Shown: positions 44,462-53,780, numbered from the stretch's first letter. The stretch: 64,000 bases of DNA from Pedobacter fastidiosus (GCF_014306625.1 NZ_JACRYL010000009.1:134039-198038), one strand, 5' to 3'. The notes: generated from the sequence alone by a model not told the origin. Made by a program: numbers and translations.

Positions 44462-45142
44462 ATGAAAAAAATATCCGCTATTTTAATTTTAACTTTTTTA
44501 AGTTTTGGAGTTTGGGCGCAAAATTCGCCTTTAACCAGTTACGGTTTTAGATTAGGTTTAACGGCAACACCAACCATTGGGTGGATTAAACCAGAACAGG
44601 GAAAAACCAATGGAGTAGCACTAGGCTTTTCTTATGGCTTAATGGGCGATTTTAACTTTGCCCCAAATTACAGCTTTTCTACGGCACTAACGGTAACCAC
44701 TATAAATGGGAAGAGTACCGAGGCAGATCCTGTTTTTATTAAAAGCTTGGATAATACGGCCAATCCAAATATTCCTGTAGCTTACGATTTAAAATATAGA
44801 ATACAATATTTGGAATTGCCCTTAACCATAAAGCTAAAAACCATTAAAGCTGATGGTAAACGATATTATGGTCAGTTCGGACTGTCAAATTCATTTATGC
44901 TAAGCGCCAAGCAGGATGCGGTAAACGGGAGCACTAAAATAGATAATGTGAATATTTCAGATTATACCAAATTTTATCGTGCCGGTTTGGTAATTGGTGG
45001 AGGCGGTGAATTTGATATTTCTGGCAACGCCAGTATTGTTGCAGGCTTAACCTTTAATAATGGTTTTACAAATATTACAGCAGATAAAAATAGAAATGTA
45101 AAAAATCATTATCTAGCCCTTAACTTTGGAGTATTCTTTTAA
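44462..45142 (+). CDS. PorT-family outer-membrane beta-barrel protein
   Basis: The 226-residue exported protein has signal 1-19 (FGVWAQ) and then alternating beta-strand segments ending in aromatic FGVFF, the C-terminal signature of outer-membrane barrels. Features such as YRIQYLELPLTIKLKT and FDISGNASIVAGLTFNNGF match the PorT-like eight-stranded family (PorT is a T9SS component). Sequence alone cannot tell true PorT from general barrel_2 proteins. It lies between divergent gldB and nadE. Confidence 0.7.
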   Translation: MKKISAILILTFLSFGVWAQNSPLTSYGFRLGLTATPTIGWIKPEQGKTNGVALGFSYGLMGDFNFAPNYSFSTALTVTTINGKSTEADPVFIKSLDNTANPNIPVAYDLKYRIQYLELPLTIKLKTIKADGKRYYGQFGLSNSFMLSAKQDAVNGSTKIDNVNISDYTKFYRAGLVIGGGGEFDISGNASIVAGLTFNNGFTNITADKNRNVKNHYLALNFGVFF

Positions 45143-45165
45143 TCTTGATTCTTGATTCTAAAAAA

Positions 45166-46806
45166 ATGAAAATAGCGCTTGCACAACTCAATTATCATAT
45201 TGGAAACTTTGAGGCAAATACAAAAAAAATAATCGAGCATATTACCTTGGCTAAAGCTAAAGGAGCTGATTTGGTTGTTTTTGCAGAATTGGCCATTTGT
45301 GGTTATCCACCTAGAGATTTTTTGGAGTTTGATGAGTTTATCTCACTTTGTGATGATGCAGCGAAAGAGATTGCAAAACATTGCCAAAATATTGCCTGCA
45401 TTGTGGGCTTGCCTATTAAAAATGATGTTTTGCAGGGTAAGGATTTATTTAATGCTGCCTATTTTATTGAGGATGGAAAGGTTAAAACCGTTACTAAAAA
45501 GGCGCTTTTGCCCACTTATGATGTTTTTGATGAGTACCGATATTTTGAACCCGCAACCGCATTTCAATGTATCGATTTTAAAGGGAAAAAGATTGCGCTA
45601 ACCATTTGCGAGGATTTGTGGAATATTAACGATAACCCATTGTATGTATCAAACCCAATGGATGAGTTAATTAAGGAACAACCTGATGTGATGATTAATA
45701 TTGCCGCTTCACCGTTTTCTTATACACATGATGATGAGCGGATTAAAGTGCTGTCTGATAATGCCAAGAAATATCATTTGCCAGTTTTTTATGTCAATCA
45801 GATTGGTGCTCAAACCGAAATAATTTTCGATGGTGGATCTTTGGTTTTCGATGCTGAAGGCGCAATGAAAGCCGAAATGAAATATTTTGAAGAAGATCTT
45901 CAGGTTTTTGATTTAGATGAAGTAGAGAATGTTCGTAATAAATATCCTCAGCCAGAAAGGTTAACGGATATTGAACAAATTCATGATGCATTAATACTGG
46001 GAATTCAAGATTATTTCAGAAAGTCGGGTTTTAGCAAAGCAGTTTTAGGTTTATCTGGCGGAATAGATTCTGCTGTTGTTTGCGCTTTGGCCTGTAGAGC
46101 TTTAGGAGCAGAAAACGTTATGGCAGTTTTAATGCCATCGAAATTCTCTTCTGATCATTCTGTACAAGATGCTTTAGATTTGGCCAATAACATTGGCTGC
46201 ATGCATGAAATTATTCCAATTAAGGAAGCTGCTGAAGCTTTTGATGGGATGCTTGCCCCGGCCTTTAAAGGTTTGCCCTTTAATTTGGCCGAAGAAAATA
46301 TCCAAGCCCGAATCCGCGGAACAGTTGTTATGGCAATGAGCAATAAATTTGGCTATATTTTGCTCAATACTTCAAACAAAAGCGAATGTGCTGTAGGTTA
46401 CGGTACTTTATATGGCGATATGTGCGGGGCAATTGGAGTTATTGGCGATGTTTACAAAACGCAGGTTTTTGAGCTTGCTAAATATATTAATAAGGAGAGA
46501 GAGATTATTCCCATCAATACTATCGTGAAACCACCATCGGCAGAGTTAAGACCGGATCAAAAGGATTCGGATTCTCTGCCTGAATATGATATTCTAGATA
46601 AAATCTTATATCAACACATCGAATTAAAACAAGGATCTACATCTATTATTGCTCAAGGATATGATGAAGTGCTGGTTAAACGAATTTTACGAATGGTAAA
46701 TATTGCAGAATTTAAGCGTTATCAAACCCCACCAATATTAAGGGTTTCGCCAAAAGCATTTGGAATGGGAAGAAGAATGCCAATTGTTGGCAAGTATATG
46801 ATATAA
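45166..46806 (+). CDS. nadE: Glutamine-dependent NAD+ synthetase
   Basis: The 546-residue enzyme makes NAD from deamido-NAD. The N-terminal nitrilase-like glutaminase domain shows Glu in FAELAICGYPPRD, Lys in KALLPTYDVFDEYR, and Cys in LTICEDLWN. The C-terminal synthetase has the P-loop GLSGGIDSAVV and SNKSECAVGYGTLYGDMCG. The start is ATG 45166; the TTG seven codons upstream overlaps the previous gene's end. In other Bacteroidota nadE is often next to gldB-gldC. Confidence 0.95.
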   Translation: MKIALAQLNYHIGNFEANTKKIIEHITLAKAKGADLVVFAELAICGYPPRDFLEFDEFISLCDDAAKEIAKHCQNIACIVGLPIKNDVLQGKDLFNAAYFIEDGKVKTVTKKALLPTYDVFDEYRYFEPATAFQCIDFKGKKIALTICEDLWNINDNPLYVSNPMDELIKEQPDVMINIAASPFSYTHDDERIKVLSDNAKKYHLPVFYVNQIGAQTEIIFDGGSLVFDAEGAMKAEMKYFEEDLQVFDLDEVENVRNKYPQPERLTDIEQIHDALILGIQDYFRKSGFSKAVLGLSGGIDSAVVCALACRALGAENVMAVLMPSKFSSDHSVQDALDLANNIGCMHEIIPIKEAAEAFDGMLAPAFKGLPFNLAEENIQARIRGTVVMAMSNKFGYILLNTSNKSECAVGYGTLYGDMCGAIGVIGDVYKTQVFELAKYINKEREIIPINTIVKPPSAELRPDQKDSDSLPEYDILDKILYQHIELKQGSTSIIAQGYDEVLVKRILRMVNIAEFKRYQTPPILRVSPKAFGMGRRMPIVGKYMI

Positions 46807-46828
46807 GTCAAAGGAAATAGGAGCGCTT

Positions 46829-46836
46829 TATTTTTG
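46829..46836 (+). promoter_or_regulatory. Bacteroidota -7 box for the LuxR-type regulator
   Basis: TATTTTTG fits TAnnTTTG and lies 48 bases before the ATG at 46885. Confidence 0.4.
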
Positions 46837-46884
46837 TAGGTACTTAGTTTTAAGTAATTTACACTACATTAACGCTCGTCACTA

Positions 46885-47574
46885 ATGGTTTCATCCTATA
46901 CAAATAACATTACCGAAGAGATGCATCAAATGATTATTGATCATCAAGCTTCATTTAACTTAATTTCTGGCGTGGTCATCCTTCACGATATTCGCGATTG
47001 GTCTATTGCTTTTATGAGTCAGCGTGGATTGAATGAATTAAAAATCGTGGAAGAGGAGCTTTATTTAATGACGAATGAAGAATACCACGCAAGATTTTTC
47101 AACGCTGATGATGCTTCGGATTACGTACCGAAAATTGCAGCTTTAATCCAAAAAAATAGTGATGATGCAACAGTAAGTTTTTACCAACAATTAAAGTTTC
47201 CTGATTCTCCACAATGGAGATGGCATTTATCGAGTATAAGAATTTTTATGCGTGATCAAGATGGTGTGCCAATAATGTCAATAACCATTTCAATTCCAGT
47301 TGATGCCATGCACCACATGGCTGCAAAAGCAGACCGGCTGTTAGAAGAGAATAATTTTCTTAGAAACAATTATACAATTTTCTCGAAGTTGAGCAAGCGA
47401 GAGAAAACTATTTTAAAGGAAATGGCTTTGGGAAAAAGTTCTATAGAAATTGCTAATGAACTGTGTATTTCTCCAACAACGGTTGATACACATAGAAGAA
47501 ATATCAGAGAAAAGTTAAATACCAAATCATCATTCGAGATTTCGAAATATGCGAGAGCTTTCGATTTGATTTAG
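46885..47574 (+). CDS. LuxR-type transcriptional regulator with PAS-like sensor domain
   Basis: The 229-residue protein has a PAS-like N-terminal domain (about 25-140, ending with an ISIPVDAMHHM linker) and a C-terminal LuxR helix-turn-helix (about 165-225: LSKREKTILKEMALGKSSIEIANEL, with SPTTVDTHRRNIREKL as the recognition part). No phosphoacceptor domain is seen, so it probably senses a ligand or redox state. Monocistronic, with its own promoter and a terminator shared with osmC. Confidence 0.85.
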   Translation: MVSSYTNNITEEMHQMIIDHQASFNLISGVVILHDIRDWSIAFMSQRGLNELKIVEEELYLMTNEEYHARFFNADDASDYVPKIAALIQKNSDDATVSFYQQLKFPDSPQWRWHLSSIRIFMRDQDGVPIMSITISIPVDAMHHMAAKADRLLEENNFLRNNYTIFSKLSKREKTILKEMALGKSSIEIANELCISPTTVDTHRRNIREKLNTKSSFEISKYARAFDLI

Positions 47575-47576
47575 AA

Positions 47577-47611
47577 AACCTTGATAACTTCTTGTTATAA
47601 AGTTACCAAGG
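47577..47611. terminator. Bidirectional terminator between the LuxR-type gene and osmC
   Basis: CCTTGATAACTT...AAGTTACCAAGG forms an 11-12-bp stem between convergent genes; short T/A tracts flank it. Confidence 0.6.
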
Positions 47612-47621
47612 CTAATTTATA

Positions 47622-48038
47622 CTATACTAAAGTAGCATCAACAGAAATTGTTGTGTCTAGTAATTTTGAGATTGGGCAATTTTTTTCTGCATCGGCAACC
47701 AATTCATCAAATTTTTCTTTTGATAATCCTGGAACAGTTGCTGTTAAAGTTAAATGAGATTCGGTGATTTTACCTTGAGCCGGATCTAAATTAATTACGC
47801 ATTTAGTTTCCAGATTTTCTGCTGTAAAACCTGCTTCATCAATTTTAAATGATAAAGCCATAGTGAAGCAACCTGCGTGTGCAGCTGCAACTAATTCTTC
47901 AGGGTTTGTACCTACGCCTTCAGCAAAGCGAGAACCAAATGAATATTGCGTATTGTTTAATGTTGTACTTTGGGTAGTTAAATTTCCTTTACCTTCTTTA
48001 CCAGATCCTTGCCAAACGGCTGTTGCATTTCTTTTCAT
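47622..48038 (-). CDS. OsmC-family organic hydroperoxide reductase
   Basis: This 138-residue thiol peroxidase reduces organic hydroperoxides. The two conserved cysteines are C57 (AHAGCFTMA) and C121 (KNCPISKLL), with NPEELVAAAHAGC typical of OsmC rather than Ohr. Full length. Monocistronic between a LuxR-type regulator and lspA. Cytoplasmic. Confidence 0.92.
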   Translation of the reverse strand: MKRNATAVWQGSGKEGKGNLTTQSTTLNNTQYSFGSRFAEGVGTNPEELVAAAHAGCFTMALSFKIDEAGFTAENLETKCVINLDPAQGKITESHLTLTATVPGLSKEKFDELVADAEKNCPISKLLDTTISVDATLV

Positions 48039-48138
48039 TTTGAGGTTTTTTTATTGATTGATTTTAGATTCTTAACAATAAAGATAATTATATGTTTGTT
48101 TTTAAAATGCAATTAAATCATTAAGAATTTGTGATGAT

Positions 48139-48672
48139 TTAGGCTTCAGTAGATTCTGTTTCTTCGGTAATCGATTCTCTTTTAATCATCTGCGCTTTTA
48201 AAGATTGAATCAATAATATGCCAACACCAACCATGATAGAAATATCGGCAAAGTTAAAAACGCCAGTCTGGAAGATATAAAGATCCATGTGCATAAAATC
48301 AGTTACCGAACCATGTACAATGCGGTCGTATAAATTTCCGATCCCTCCACCAATTAAAAAGCATAGCGCAATTTGCATCGTTCTAGGTATATTGGGTTTG
48401 GTGTAAAGGAAATACAATCCAAATCCCAATACAAGCAACGGCAATCCTGATAGAAGAATTAACCTAAAAATATAAGGCATGTTATCGCCCAAGCTTAAAA
48501 AGGCGCCACTGTTTTCTACCTTTGTTAAGGTAAAGCGATCTTTAATTATACTAATGTGCTCGTATTCGCTTATTTTGTTGCGAACAATATTTTTGGATAC
48601 CTGATCACAACCAATATTTAGTAATAACAGTAAGGTCAGAATTATTAATCTTATCGAATTCTTGTTTGCCAT
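48139..48672 (-). CDS. lspA: Lipoprotein signal peptidase (SPase II)
   Basis: This 177-residue, four-helix aspartyl peptidase cleaves prolipoprotein signals. The conserved blocks are GCDQVSKNIVR, NSGAFLSLGD, GGGIGNLYDRI and FNFADISI; the two catalytic Asp lie in the last two. The start is ATG 48672, 11 bases after the lnt stop. Upstream codons in the frame would overlap lnt. Co-transcribed with lnt, so two lipoprotein maturation steps are coupled. Confidence 0.93.
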   Translation of the reverse strand: MANKNSIRLIILTLLLLLNIGCDQVSKNIVRNKISEYEHISIIKDRFTLTKVENSGAFLSLGDNMPYIFRLILLSGLPLLVLGFGLYFLYTKPNIPRTMQIALCFLIGGGIGNLYDRIVHGSVTDFMHMDLYIFQTGVFNFADISIMVGVGILLIQSLKAQMIKRESITEETESTEA

Positions 48673-48683
48673 TTTTATAATTT

Positions 48684-50315
48684 TTATCCCTTTGGTAAGG
48701 GTTTTCTTACCCATTTTTTATAAGGGATGATCAATGCGATTAATATAGCCAAAGCACTTAATAATTTTGCAATAACATCTCCACTTTTAACGTAAAAGGT
48801 AATTTCATCGTTTAAATTGATGTCGGCTTTTAAGGCGGTTCTAGTCCACCATTGGGTTCTTTTAACAACATCGCCACGCTGATTAATGAAGCACGAAATT
48901 CCAGTATTTGCAGAACGTGCTACATCTCTATGTGTTTCTATGGCACGCAGTTTAGCGTACATTTCATGCTGATCTTTACCAGAAGTGTTTCCCCACCAGC
49001 CATCATTAGTAATAATTGCGATAAACTGAGCGCCGTTTTTAACATCTTTTGCAATCCAATCGCCCCATAAACTTTCATAGCAGATTACTGGTGCAACACC
49101 AATGCCACTTTGAGCATATAAAACACTGGGTTCCTCTTGCCAGCCCCAACCACTTACACTTCCACCGAGTTGTGAAAATACCCCATCCATAAAAGAAAAC
49201 ACTTTTGGAAAAGGCATTTTTTCTGCTCCAGGAACAAGTTTCGATTTATGGTAAAACTGAACATTTGCAGAGTTTTCTACCTGCATTGCGGTGTTAAAAT
49301 TATCAAGATAAAAGCCCTGATCTGGATAATGCTTTGCAGATAACGTTTTCTTATCCGGATAAATTTTAATTGTTTCAATTCCTGTAATTAACGTTCCGTT
49401 TTTGTATTTGCTTAAAAAGTTTTGCAGGGTAATAAAATCTGGATTACTGCGAATTCGCTCTTCATCGGCATAGTTTGGAATTGCAGTTTCTGGCCAAATA
49501 AAATATTCGGTATTGGTTTGGCCAAGAGAATCAGAAAGATGAGTTAAAATCTGGATCTGTTCTGCAGTTGGAATGTTTTCCAGTTTCTGATAAGGATCGA
49601 TATTTGGTTGAACCACAACCACATTAGATGGTGTGCCTTGTTGTGTTGCACTATAATATTTTGATAGTGAAATTCCAATCGGAATGATAACAACCAAAGC
49701 CCAAATCAGCGTAGGCCTCAGTTTTTTATAGCCAGTTTCAAACTTAAGTTTCTTATAGACTTCGAACGCTAAAATATTGCTGAGTAAAATCCATAACGAA
49801 CCTCCATAAACACCGGTATAATCGTACCATTGTGCCAATTGATGCATGGCCGCTAAACCATTGCCTAAAGTCATCCACGGAAAGGCTAAATCCCAGGTTT
49901 GTTGTAAATATTCTAGAGCAATGTAAAAAGAAACCAAACCTACATAAGCCCAAGTTTTGCTAACGTATTTACCTAAACGATAATATAACCAAAAGGCAAA
50001 TGTCATTAGGAGTGCTCCTAAACCGTAAGGAATTAAAGAGACTGGAATTGCCGTCTCCCAGCCATTATAAGCGCTAATTGCATTGAAAACCCAATAAATT
50101 GAGGCTGTGTTCCAGATTAAAAAAGTTAAACCTGCGGTTAAAAATATTCTTCTTCCGGCTTTTTTAACATCACTGTTCGAAATTTTATCTAAAGCAATAA
50201 ATAGCGGGACCAATCCAATTAACAACAATGGCGCTGTAAATGGCATAGGTGGCCAAGCTAGCCAGAGTAAAAATGCGCTTAATAAAGCGAGTAGGTACGT
50301 TTGTTTATTGTTCAT
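48684..50315 (-). CDS. lnt: Apolipoprotein N-acyltransferase
   Basis: The 543-residue enzyme has about six N-terminal helices and a nitrilase-like periplasmic domain: WPETAIPNYADEERI (Glu), PGAEKMPFPKV (Lys region), APVICYESLWGD (Cys), and ITNDGWWGNTSGKDQH. It adds the third acyl chain to lipoproteins. The start is ATG 50315; the longer reading begins in an intergenic repeat (CATTCTGAGCGAAGC). lspA follows at 11 bases. Members in Bacteroidota are known, though some lineages lack Lnt. Confidence 0.92.
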   Translation of the reverse strand: MNNKQTYLLALLSAFLLWLAWPPMPFTAPLLLIGLVPLFIALDKISNSDVKKAGRRIFLTAGLTFLIWNTASIYWVFNAISAYNGWETAIPVSLIPYGLGALLMTFAFWLYYRLGKYVSKTWAYVGLVSFYIALEYLQQTWDLAFPWMTLGNGLAAMHQLAQWYDYTGVYGGSLWILLSNILAFEVYKKLKFETGYKKLRPTLIWALVVIIPIGISLSKYYSATQQGTPSNVVVVQPNIDPYQKLENIPTAEQIQILTHLSDSLGQTNTEYFIWPETAIPNYADEERIRSNPDFITLQNFLSKYKNGTLITGIETIKIYPDKKTLSAKHYPDQGFYLDNFNTAMQVENSANVQFYHKSKLVPGAEKMPFPKVFSFMDGVFSQLGGSVSGWGWQEEPSVLYAQSGIGVAPVICYESLWGDWIAKDVKNGAQFIAIITNDGWWGNTSGKDQHEMYAKLRAIETHRDVARSANTGISCFINQRGDVVKRTQWWTRTALKADINLNDEITFYVKSGDVIAKLLSALAILIALIIPYKKWVRKPLPKG

Positions 50316-50324
50316 GTAAATTAA

Positions 50325-50430
50325 ATTGTCATTCTGAGCGAAGCGAAGAATCTCTTGCAATGGAAACTGACTTTAGTCCTGTTCTGCATTAAGCTAAATG
50401 CTACTTTATTAGAGATGCTTCGTGCCTCAG
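50325..50430. repeat. Degenerate GTCATTCTGAGCG...CTTCGTGCCTC element
   Basis: GTCATTCTGAGCGAAGCGAAGAATCTC and the distal GATGCTTCGTGCCTC carry fragments of the palindromic repeat family but are not well paired. The element lies directly upstream of lnt and would be in its leader. Confidence 0.4.
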
Positions 50431-50445
50431 CACTACAGGGCCATT

Positions 50446-50826
50446 TTACAAACTATCTAAAATATTTGCTTTTTTAGCTTCATATTCTTCTTGAGTAATC
50501 AAATTGTTTTCATATATGTTTTTTAGTTTTCGCAACTTAAAAGTGGTTTCATCTTCTTCTTGTAAAACTTTAGCAATATGATTGGGCTCAAGCTCTTGAA
50601 TAGGTTCAGTTTTTAAATCAGTAAGAGATTTTAGTTTAGAATTATAATTTTCATCTATATGTGTGTAAGATTTAATTATTCCTACCATTTCTTTTCTTAA
50701 ACTGAGTTTATCTTGTTGATCCATTAAATCATACCAATTTTTTAGGCTTTTAGGCACTCTTAATGGAAAGGAAACAAATGCATCCTCACTGTTCGGTCTT
50801 CCTACTTTGTTCTTCTCTGAATTCAT
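50446..50826 (-). CDS. SHOCT-tailed small protein, copy 1
   Basis: The 126-residue protein has a polar N-terminal region (VSFPLRVPKSLKNWYDLMDQQ) and a C-terminal SHOCT motif (KLRKLKNIYENNLITQEEYEAKK). The N-terminus does not match a family I know, though the RVPKSLKNW segment is reminiscent of ribbon-helix-helix or CopG-like starts. The C-terminal 18 codons are almost identical in DNA to those of the next gene (50982-51632), so the tail was copied. Function unknown. Confidence 0.7.
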   Translation of the reverse strand: MNSEKNKVGRPNSEDAFVSFPLRVPKSLKNWYDLMDQQDKLSLRKEMVGIIKSYTHIDENYNSKLKSLTDLKTEPIQELEPNHIAKVLQEEDETTFKLRKLKNIYENNLITQEEYEAKKANILDSL

Positions 50827-50981
50827 ATCTATACTACTACAAATTAACTTTGTTCTTGTTCATTAGTATTTTTTTAAACAAAACAATTAAACGTTACCTT
50901 CTCTAGTGTAATTCTTAAAACCTTTATCTGTTCGCTTTCTTTCAATTACATAGTATAGTTCAAACAATGATTTATTATTAG

Positions 50982-51632
50982 CTACAAACTATCTAAAATA
51001 TTTGCTTTTTTAGCTTCATATTCATCTTGAGTAATCAAGTGTTTGTCGTACAGGTTTTTCAGTTTGCGCAGTTTTAAAGTAGTTTCATCTTCTGGTTCTT
51101 CTACAACTTCTGCAATTTGAATAACAGGTTCTTCAGGCTCAGGAATGGATGCTGGAATTTCAGCAACAGATTGTGGTGCAGAATAATTAACTGCAGCTGC
51201 TGAAGCTCTGTTTTCTTCAAGCAATTGCTGTCTAAGCATCTCCTTGTAAGAATCCAATTGCTCGTTAGCGGCTTGGTGTAATTTTCTAGCCTGTACTTTT
51301 GGGATAAATTCGGTTACAATATTTTCGCCATGTTGTGGTACACAGATAAATTTAGAGCCAAAAAATTCTTCTTTAAATGAAACCTCTTTAATGCTTTTCC
51401 AAGAAATATCTTTAAAGTTCATGGTTAAGCCCAAATTTCCTGGCTCGCAGTAAAAAATTCTTTTGTTAGAAATCGCAATGCTATCCGGCATCAAGTTAAC
51501 TGCTGGTTTTTTTTGTACGGCTAAATATAAAATCTCTTCACCTGTGGTTAAAAGATCGTTTAATTTTCCAATAACTTTTTCAACCGCTTTTGGGTCTTGT
51601 TCGTCACTCAGAAATCTATCTATGCTAATCAT
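50982..51632 (-). CDS. PH-like domain protein with SHOCT tail, copy 2
   Basis: The 216-residue protein has a bacterial PH-like domain (about 25-130: GEEILYLAVQKKPAVNL, ISNKRIFYCEPG, ISWKSIKEVSFKEEFFGSKF), an Ala/Pro/Glu-rich linker (about 140-180), and a C-terminal SHOCT motif (KLRKLKNLYDKHLITQDEYEAKK). SHOCT tails help oligomerisation or are found in envelope-stress and lipid-linked proteins. Role unknown. A shorter SHOCT-tailed gene follows. Confidence 0.8.
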   Translation of the reverse strand: MISIDRFLSDEQDPKAVEKVIGKLNDLLTTGEEILYLAVQKKPAVNLMPDSIAISNKRIFYCEPGNLGLTMNFKDISWKSIKEVSFKEEFFGSKFICVPQHGENIVTEFIPKVQARKLHQAANEQLDSYKEMLRQQLLEENRASAAAVNYSAPQSVAEIPASIPEPEEPVIQIAEVVEEPEDETTLKLRKLKNLYDKHLITQDEYEAKKANILDSL

Positions 51633-51672
51633 ATTTCTTTTTAAATTGATTTGTAGTTAATGTTTTTTGCTG

Positions 51673-52383
51673 TTAATCAGCATCTTCATATTTGTTTTTG
51701 CTTTTACCACTCGGTTTGCCGGCTATGCAAATTACAAATTCTCCTTTTAAAGTATTGGTTTCGAAATGTGTTTTTATTTCGGTTAATGTACCTCTAACAG
51801 TTTCTTCAAATATCTTGGTTAACTCTCTACTAACCGATGCTTGTCTATCTGCACCTAAATATTGTGCAAACTCTTCTAAAGTTTTTAATAAACGATGTGG
51901 GCTTTCATAAAGTATAATGGTACGATCTTCTTCGGCCAGTTTCTTAAATTTAGTTTGTCTGCCTTTTTTAACAGGAAGAAATCCTTCAAAACAAAAGGCA
52001 TCGGCGGGTAAACCTGAATTTACCAAAGCAGGTACAAAAGCAGTAGCCCCAGGTAAGCATTCTACAGCAATTTCATTTTTAATCGCTTCGCGAACAAGAA
52101 AAAATCCTGGATCAGAAATAGCGGGTGTTCCGGCATCAGATATTAAAGCAATCTTTTGCCCTTCATTTAAAAATTTTATAATCTCAGATGTTGCCTTATG
52201 TTCGTTATGCTGATGATGTGAAAATACTTTTTTATCAATCCCAAAATGTTTAAGCATTGGGGCGCTGGTTCGGGTATCTTCGGCCAAAATCAAATCGCAT
52301 TCTTTTAAAATTCGGATTGCCCTAAAGGTCATATCCTCCAAGTTGCCTATTGGTGTAGGTACGAGAAATAGTTTACCATCCAT
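51673..52383 (-). CDS. rsmI: RsmI, 16S rRNA (cytidine-1402-2'-O)-methyltransferase
   Basis: The 236-residue SAM-dependent tetrapyrrole-methylase-fold enzyme begins LFLVPTPIGNLEDMTFRA and has AEDTRTS, ALISDAGTPAISDPG and YESPHRLLKTL, all RsmI signatures. It methylates C1402 in the 16S decoding centre together with RsmH. The C-terminal small domain found in many species is shorter here. The start is 13 bases from a REP-like element. Confidence 0.94.
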   Translation of the reverse strand: MDGKLFLVPTPIGNLEDMTFRAIRILKECDLILAEDTRTSAPMLKHFGIDKKVFSHHQHNEHKATSEIIKFLNEGQKIALISDAGTPAISDPGFFLVREAIKNEIAVECLPGATAFVPALVNSGLPADAFCFEGFLPVKKGRQTKFKKLAEEDRTIILYESPHRLLKTLEEFAQYLGADRQASVSRELTKIFEETVRGTLTEIKTHFETNTLKGEFVICIAGKPSGKSKNKYEDAD

Positions 52384-52395
52384 ATTTTCCTATTT

Positions 52396-52464
52396 CGTCA
52401 TTGCGAGGAGGAACGACGAAGCAATCTTTCTAGAGAGATTGCCACACTGCGTTCGCAATGACGA
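52396..52464. repeat. REP-like palindromic element, copy B, between rsmI and serS
   Basis: CGTCATTGCGAGGAGGAACG and ACTGCGTTCGCAATGACG form the ends, with GAAGCAATCT and AGAGAGATTGC inside. It occupies most of the 113-base space between the divergent rsmI and serS starts, so it overlaps any rsmI promoter. Confidence 0.7.
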
Positions 52465-52473
52465 CTTAATTAT

Positions 52474-52481
52474 TATCTTTG
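52474..52481 (+). promoter_or_regulatory. Bacteroidota -7 box for serS
   Basis: TATCTTTG fits TAnnTTTG exactly and lies 15 bases before the serS ATG, directly after REP copy B. Confidence 0.5.
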
Positions 52482-52496
52482 TAAAAAAATTAAATA

Positions 52497-53768
52497 ATGC
52501 TGCAAGTTAACTATATCCGCGAAAATAGAGAGAAAGTTTTAGAACGTTTAAGTGTCCGTAATTTTAAACAACCAGAATTGGTAGATGAGATCATTAAAAT
52601 TGATGAAGATCGTCGCCAAACTCAAACTTCCTTGGATAGTCTTTCTGCAGAAGCAAATGCAGCCGCAAAACAAATCGGCGATTTAATGCGTGCGGGAAAA
52701 AAGGATGAAGCAGAAGCTATAAAAGCCCAAACTACAAGCCATAAAGAAAACATTAAAAACCTTACAGAAAAGTTAACAGAACTGGAAACAGCGCAGTTTA
52801 ACTTAGTTGTGCAGTTGCCAAATTTGCCATATAGTTTAGTACCAAAGGGATCTACCGCCGAAGAGAATGAAGTGGTTTATCTTCATGGTGCACCAGCAGA
52901 ATTACCTACGAAAGCTTTACCGCATTGGGAATTGGCTGCAAAATATGATATTATAGATTTTGAACTGGGCGTTAAAATAACCGGTGCAGGTTTTCCGGTT
53001 TACAAAGGAAAAGGTGCAAGATTACAACGTGCGTTAATTAATTTCTTTTTAGATCACGCTACGGCTGCGGGTTATAAGGAAATGCAAGTGCCACACCTAG
53101 TAAATGCAGCTTCTGGTTTTGGAACAGGACAATTGCCAGATAAAGAAGGACAGATGTATCATTCAACTGTTGATGATTTATATCTAATTCCAACAGCTGA
53201 GGTTCCGGTTACCAATTTATATAGAGATGTAATTGTTAAAGAAGAACATTTGCCAATTAAAAACACCGCGTACACGCCATGTTTCCGTAGAGAAGCAGGT
53301 TCTTATGGCGCTCATGTTCGTGGTTTAAATCGCCTGCATCAATTTGATAAAGTAGAAGTTGTGCAGATTACGCATCCAGATAAATCTTATGAAACTTTGG
53401 AAGATATGAGCAAATACGTTCAATCTTTATTGCAGGAATTAGGGTTGCATTACCGCGTTTTGCGTTTATGTGGTGGCGATATGGGCTTTACTTCAGCCAT
53501 GACCTATGACATGGAAGTTTGGAGTGCGGCACAAGAGCGCTGGTTAGAGGTTTCATCGGTATCAAATTTCGAAACCTATCAGGCAAACCGTTTAAAGCTT
53601 CGTTTCAAAGGGAAAGAAGGTAAAGCACAACTTGCACACACTTTAAATGGAAGTGCTTTGGCATTGCCTCGTATTGTGGCTTCAATTTTAGAGAACTACC
53701 AAACTGAAAACGGAATTAAAATTCCAGAAGCTTTAGTGAAATATACAGGATTTGATATGATTGATTAA
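52497..53768 (+). CDS. serS: Seryl-tRNA synthetase
   Basis: This 423-residue class II synthetase has the long N-terminal tRNA-binding coiled coil (about 30-105), then the catalytic core with motif 2 (FRREAGSYGAHVRGLNRLHQF) and motif 3 (NGSALALPRIVASILENYQ). Full length. REP elements flank the gene on both sides (52396-52464 and 53781-53847). A terminator follows. Confidence 0.97.
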   Translation: MLQVNYIRENREKVLERLSVRNFKQPELVDEIIKIDEDRRQTQTSLDSLSAEANAAAKQIGDLMRAGKKDEAEAIKAQTTSHKENIKNLTEKLTELETAQFNLVVQLPNLPYSLVPKGSTAEENEVVYLHGAPAELPTKALPHWELAAKYDIIDFELGVKITGAGFPVYKGKGARLQRALINFFLDHATAAGYKEMQVPHLVNAASGFGTGQLPDKEGQMYHSTVDDLYLIPTAEVPVTNLYRDVIVKEEHLPIKNTAYTPCFRREAGSYGAHVRGLNRLHQFDKVEVVQITHPDKSYETLEDMSKYVQSLLQELGLHYRVLRLCGGDMGFTSAMTYDMEVWSAAQERWLEVSSVSNFETYQANRLKLRFKGKEGKAQLAHTLNGSALALPRIVASILENYQTENGIKIPEALVKYTGFDMID

Positions 53769-53780
53769 CTATAAATAATT

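Noticed and set aside
45275..45601. 108-codon plus frame inside nadE
   Set aside because: Alternative frame of a conserved enzyme, with no start context or family resemblance.
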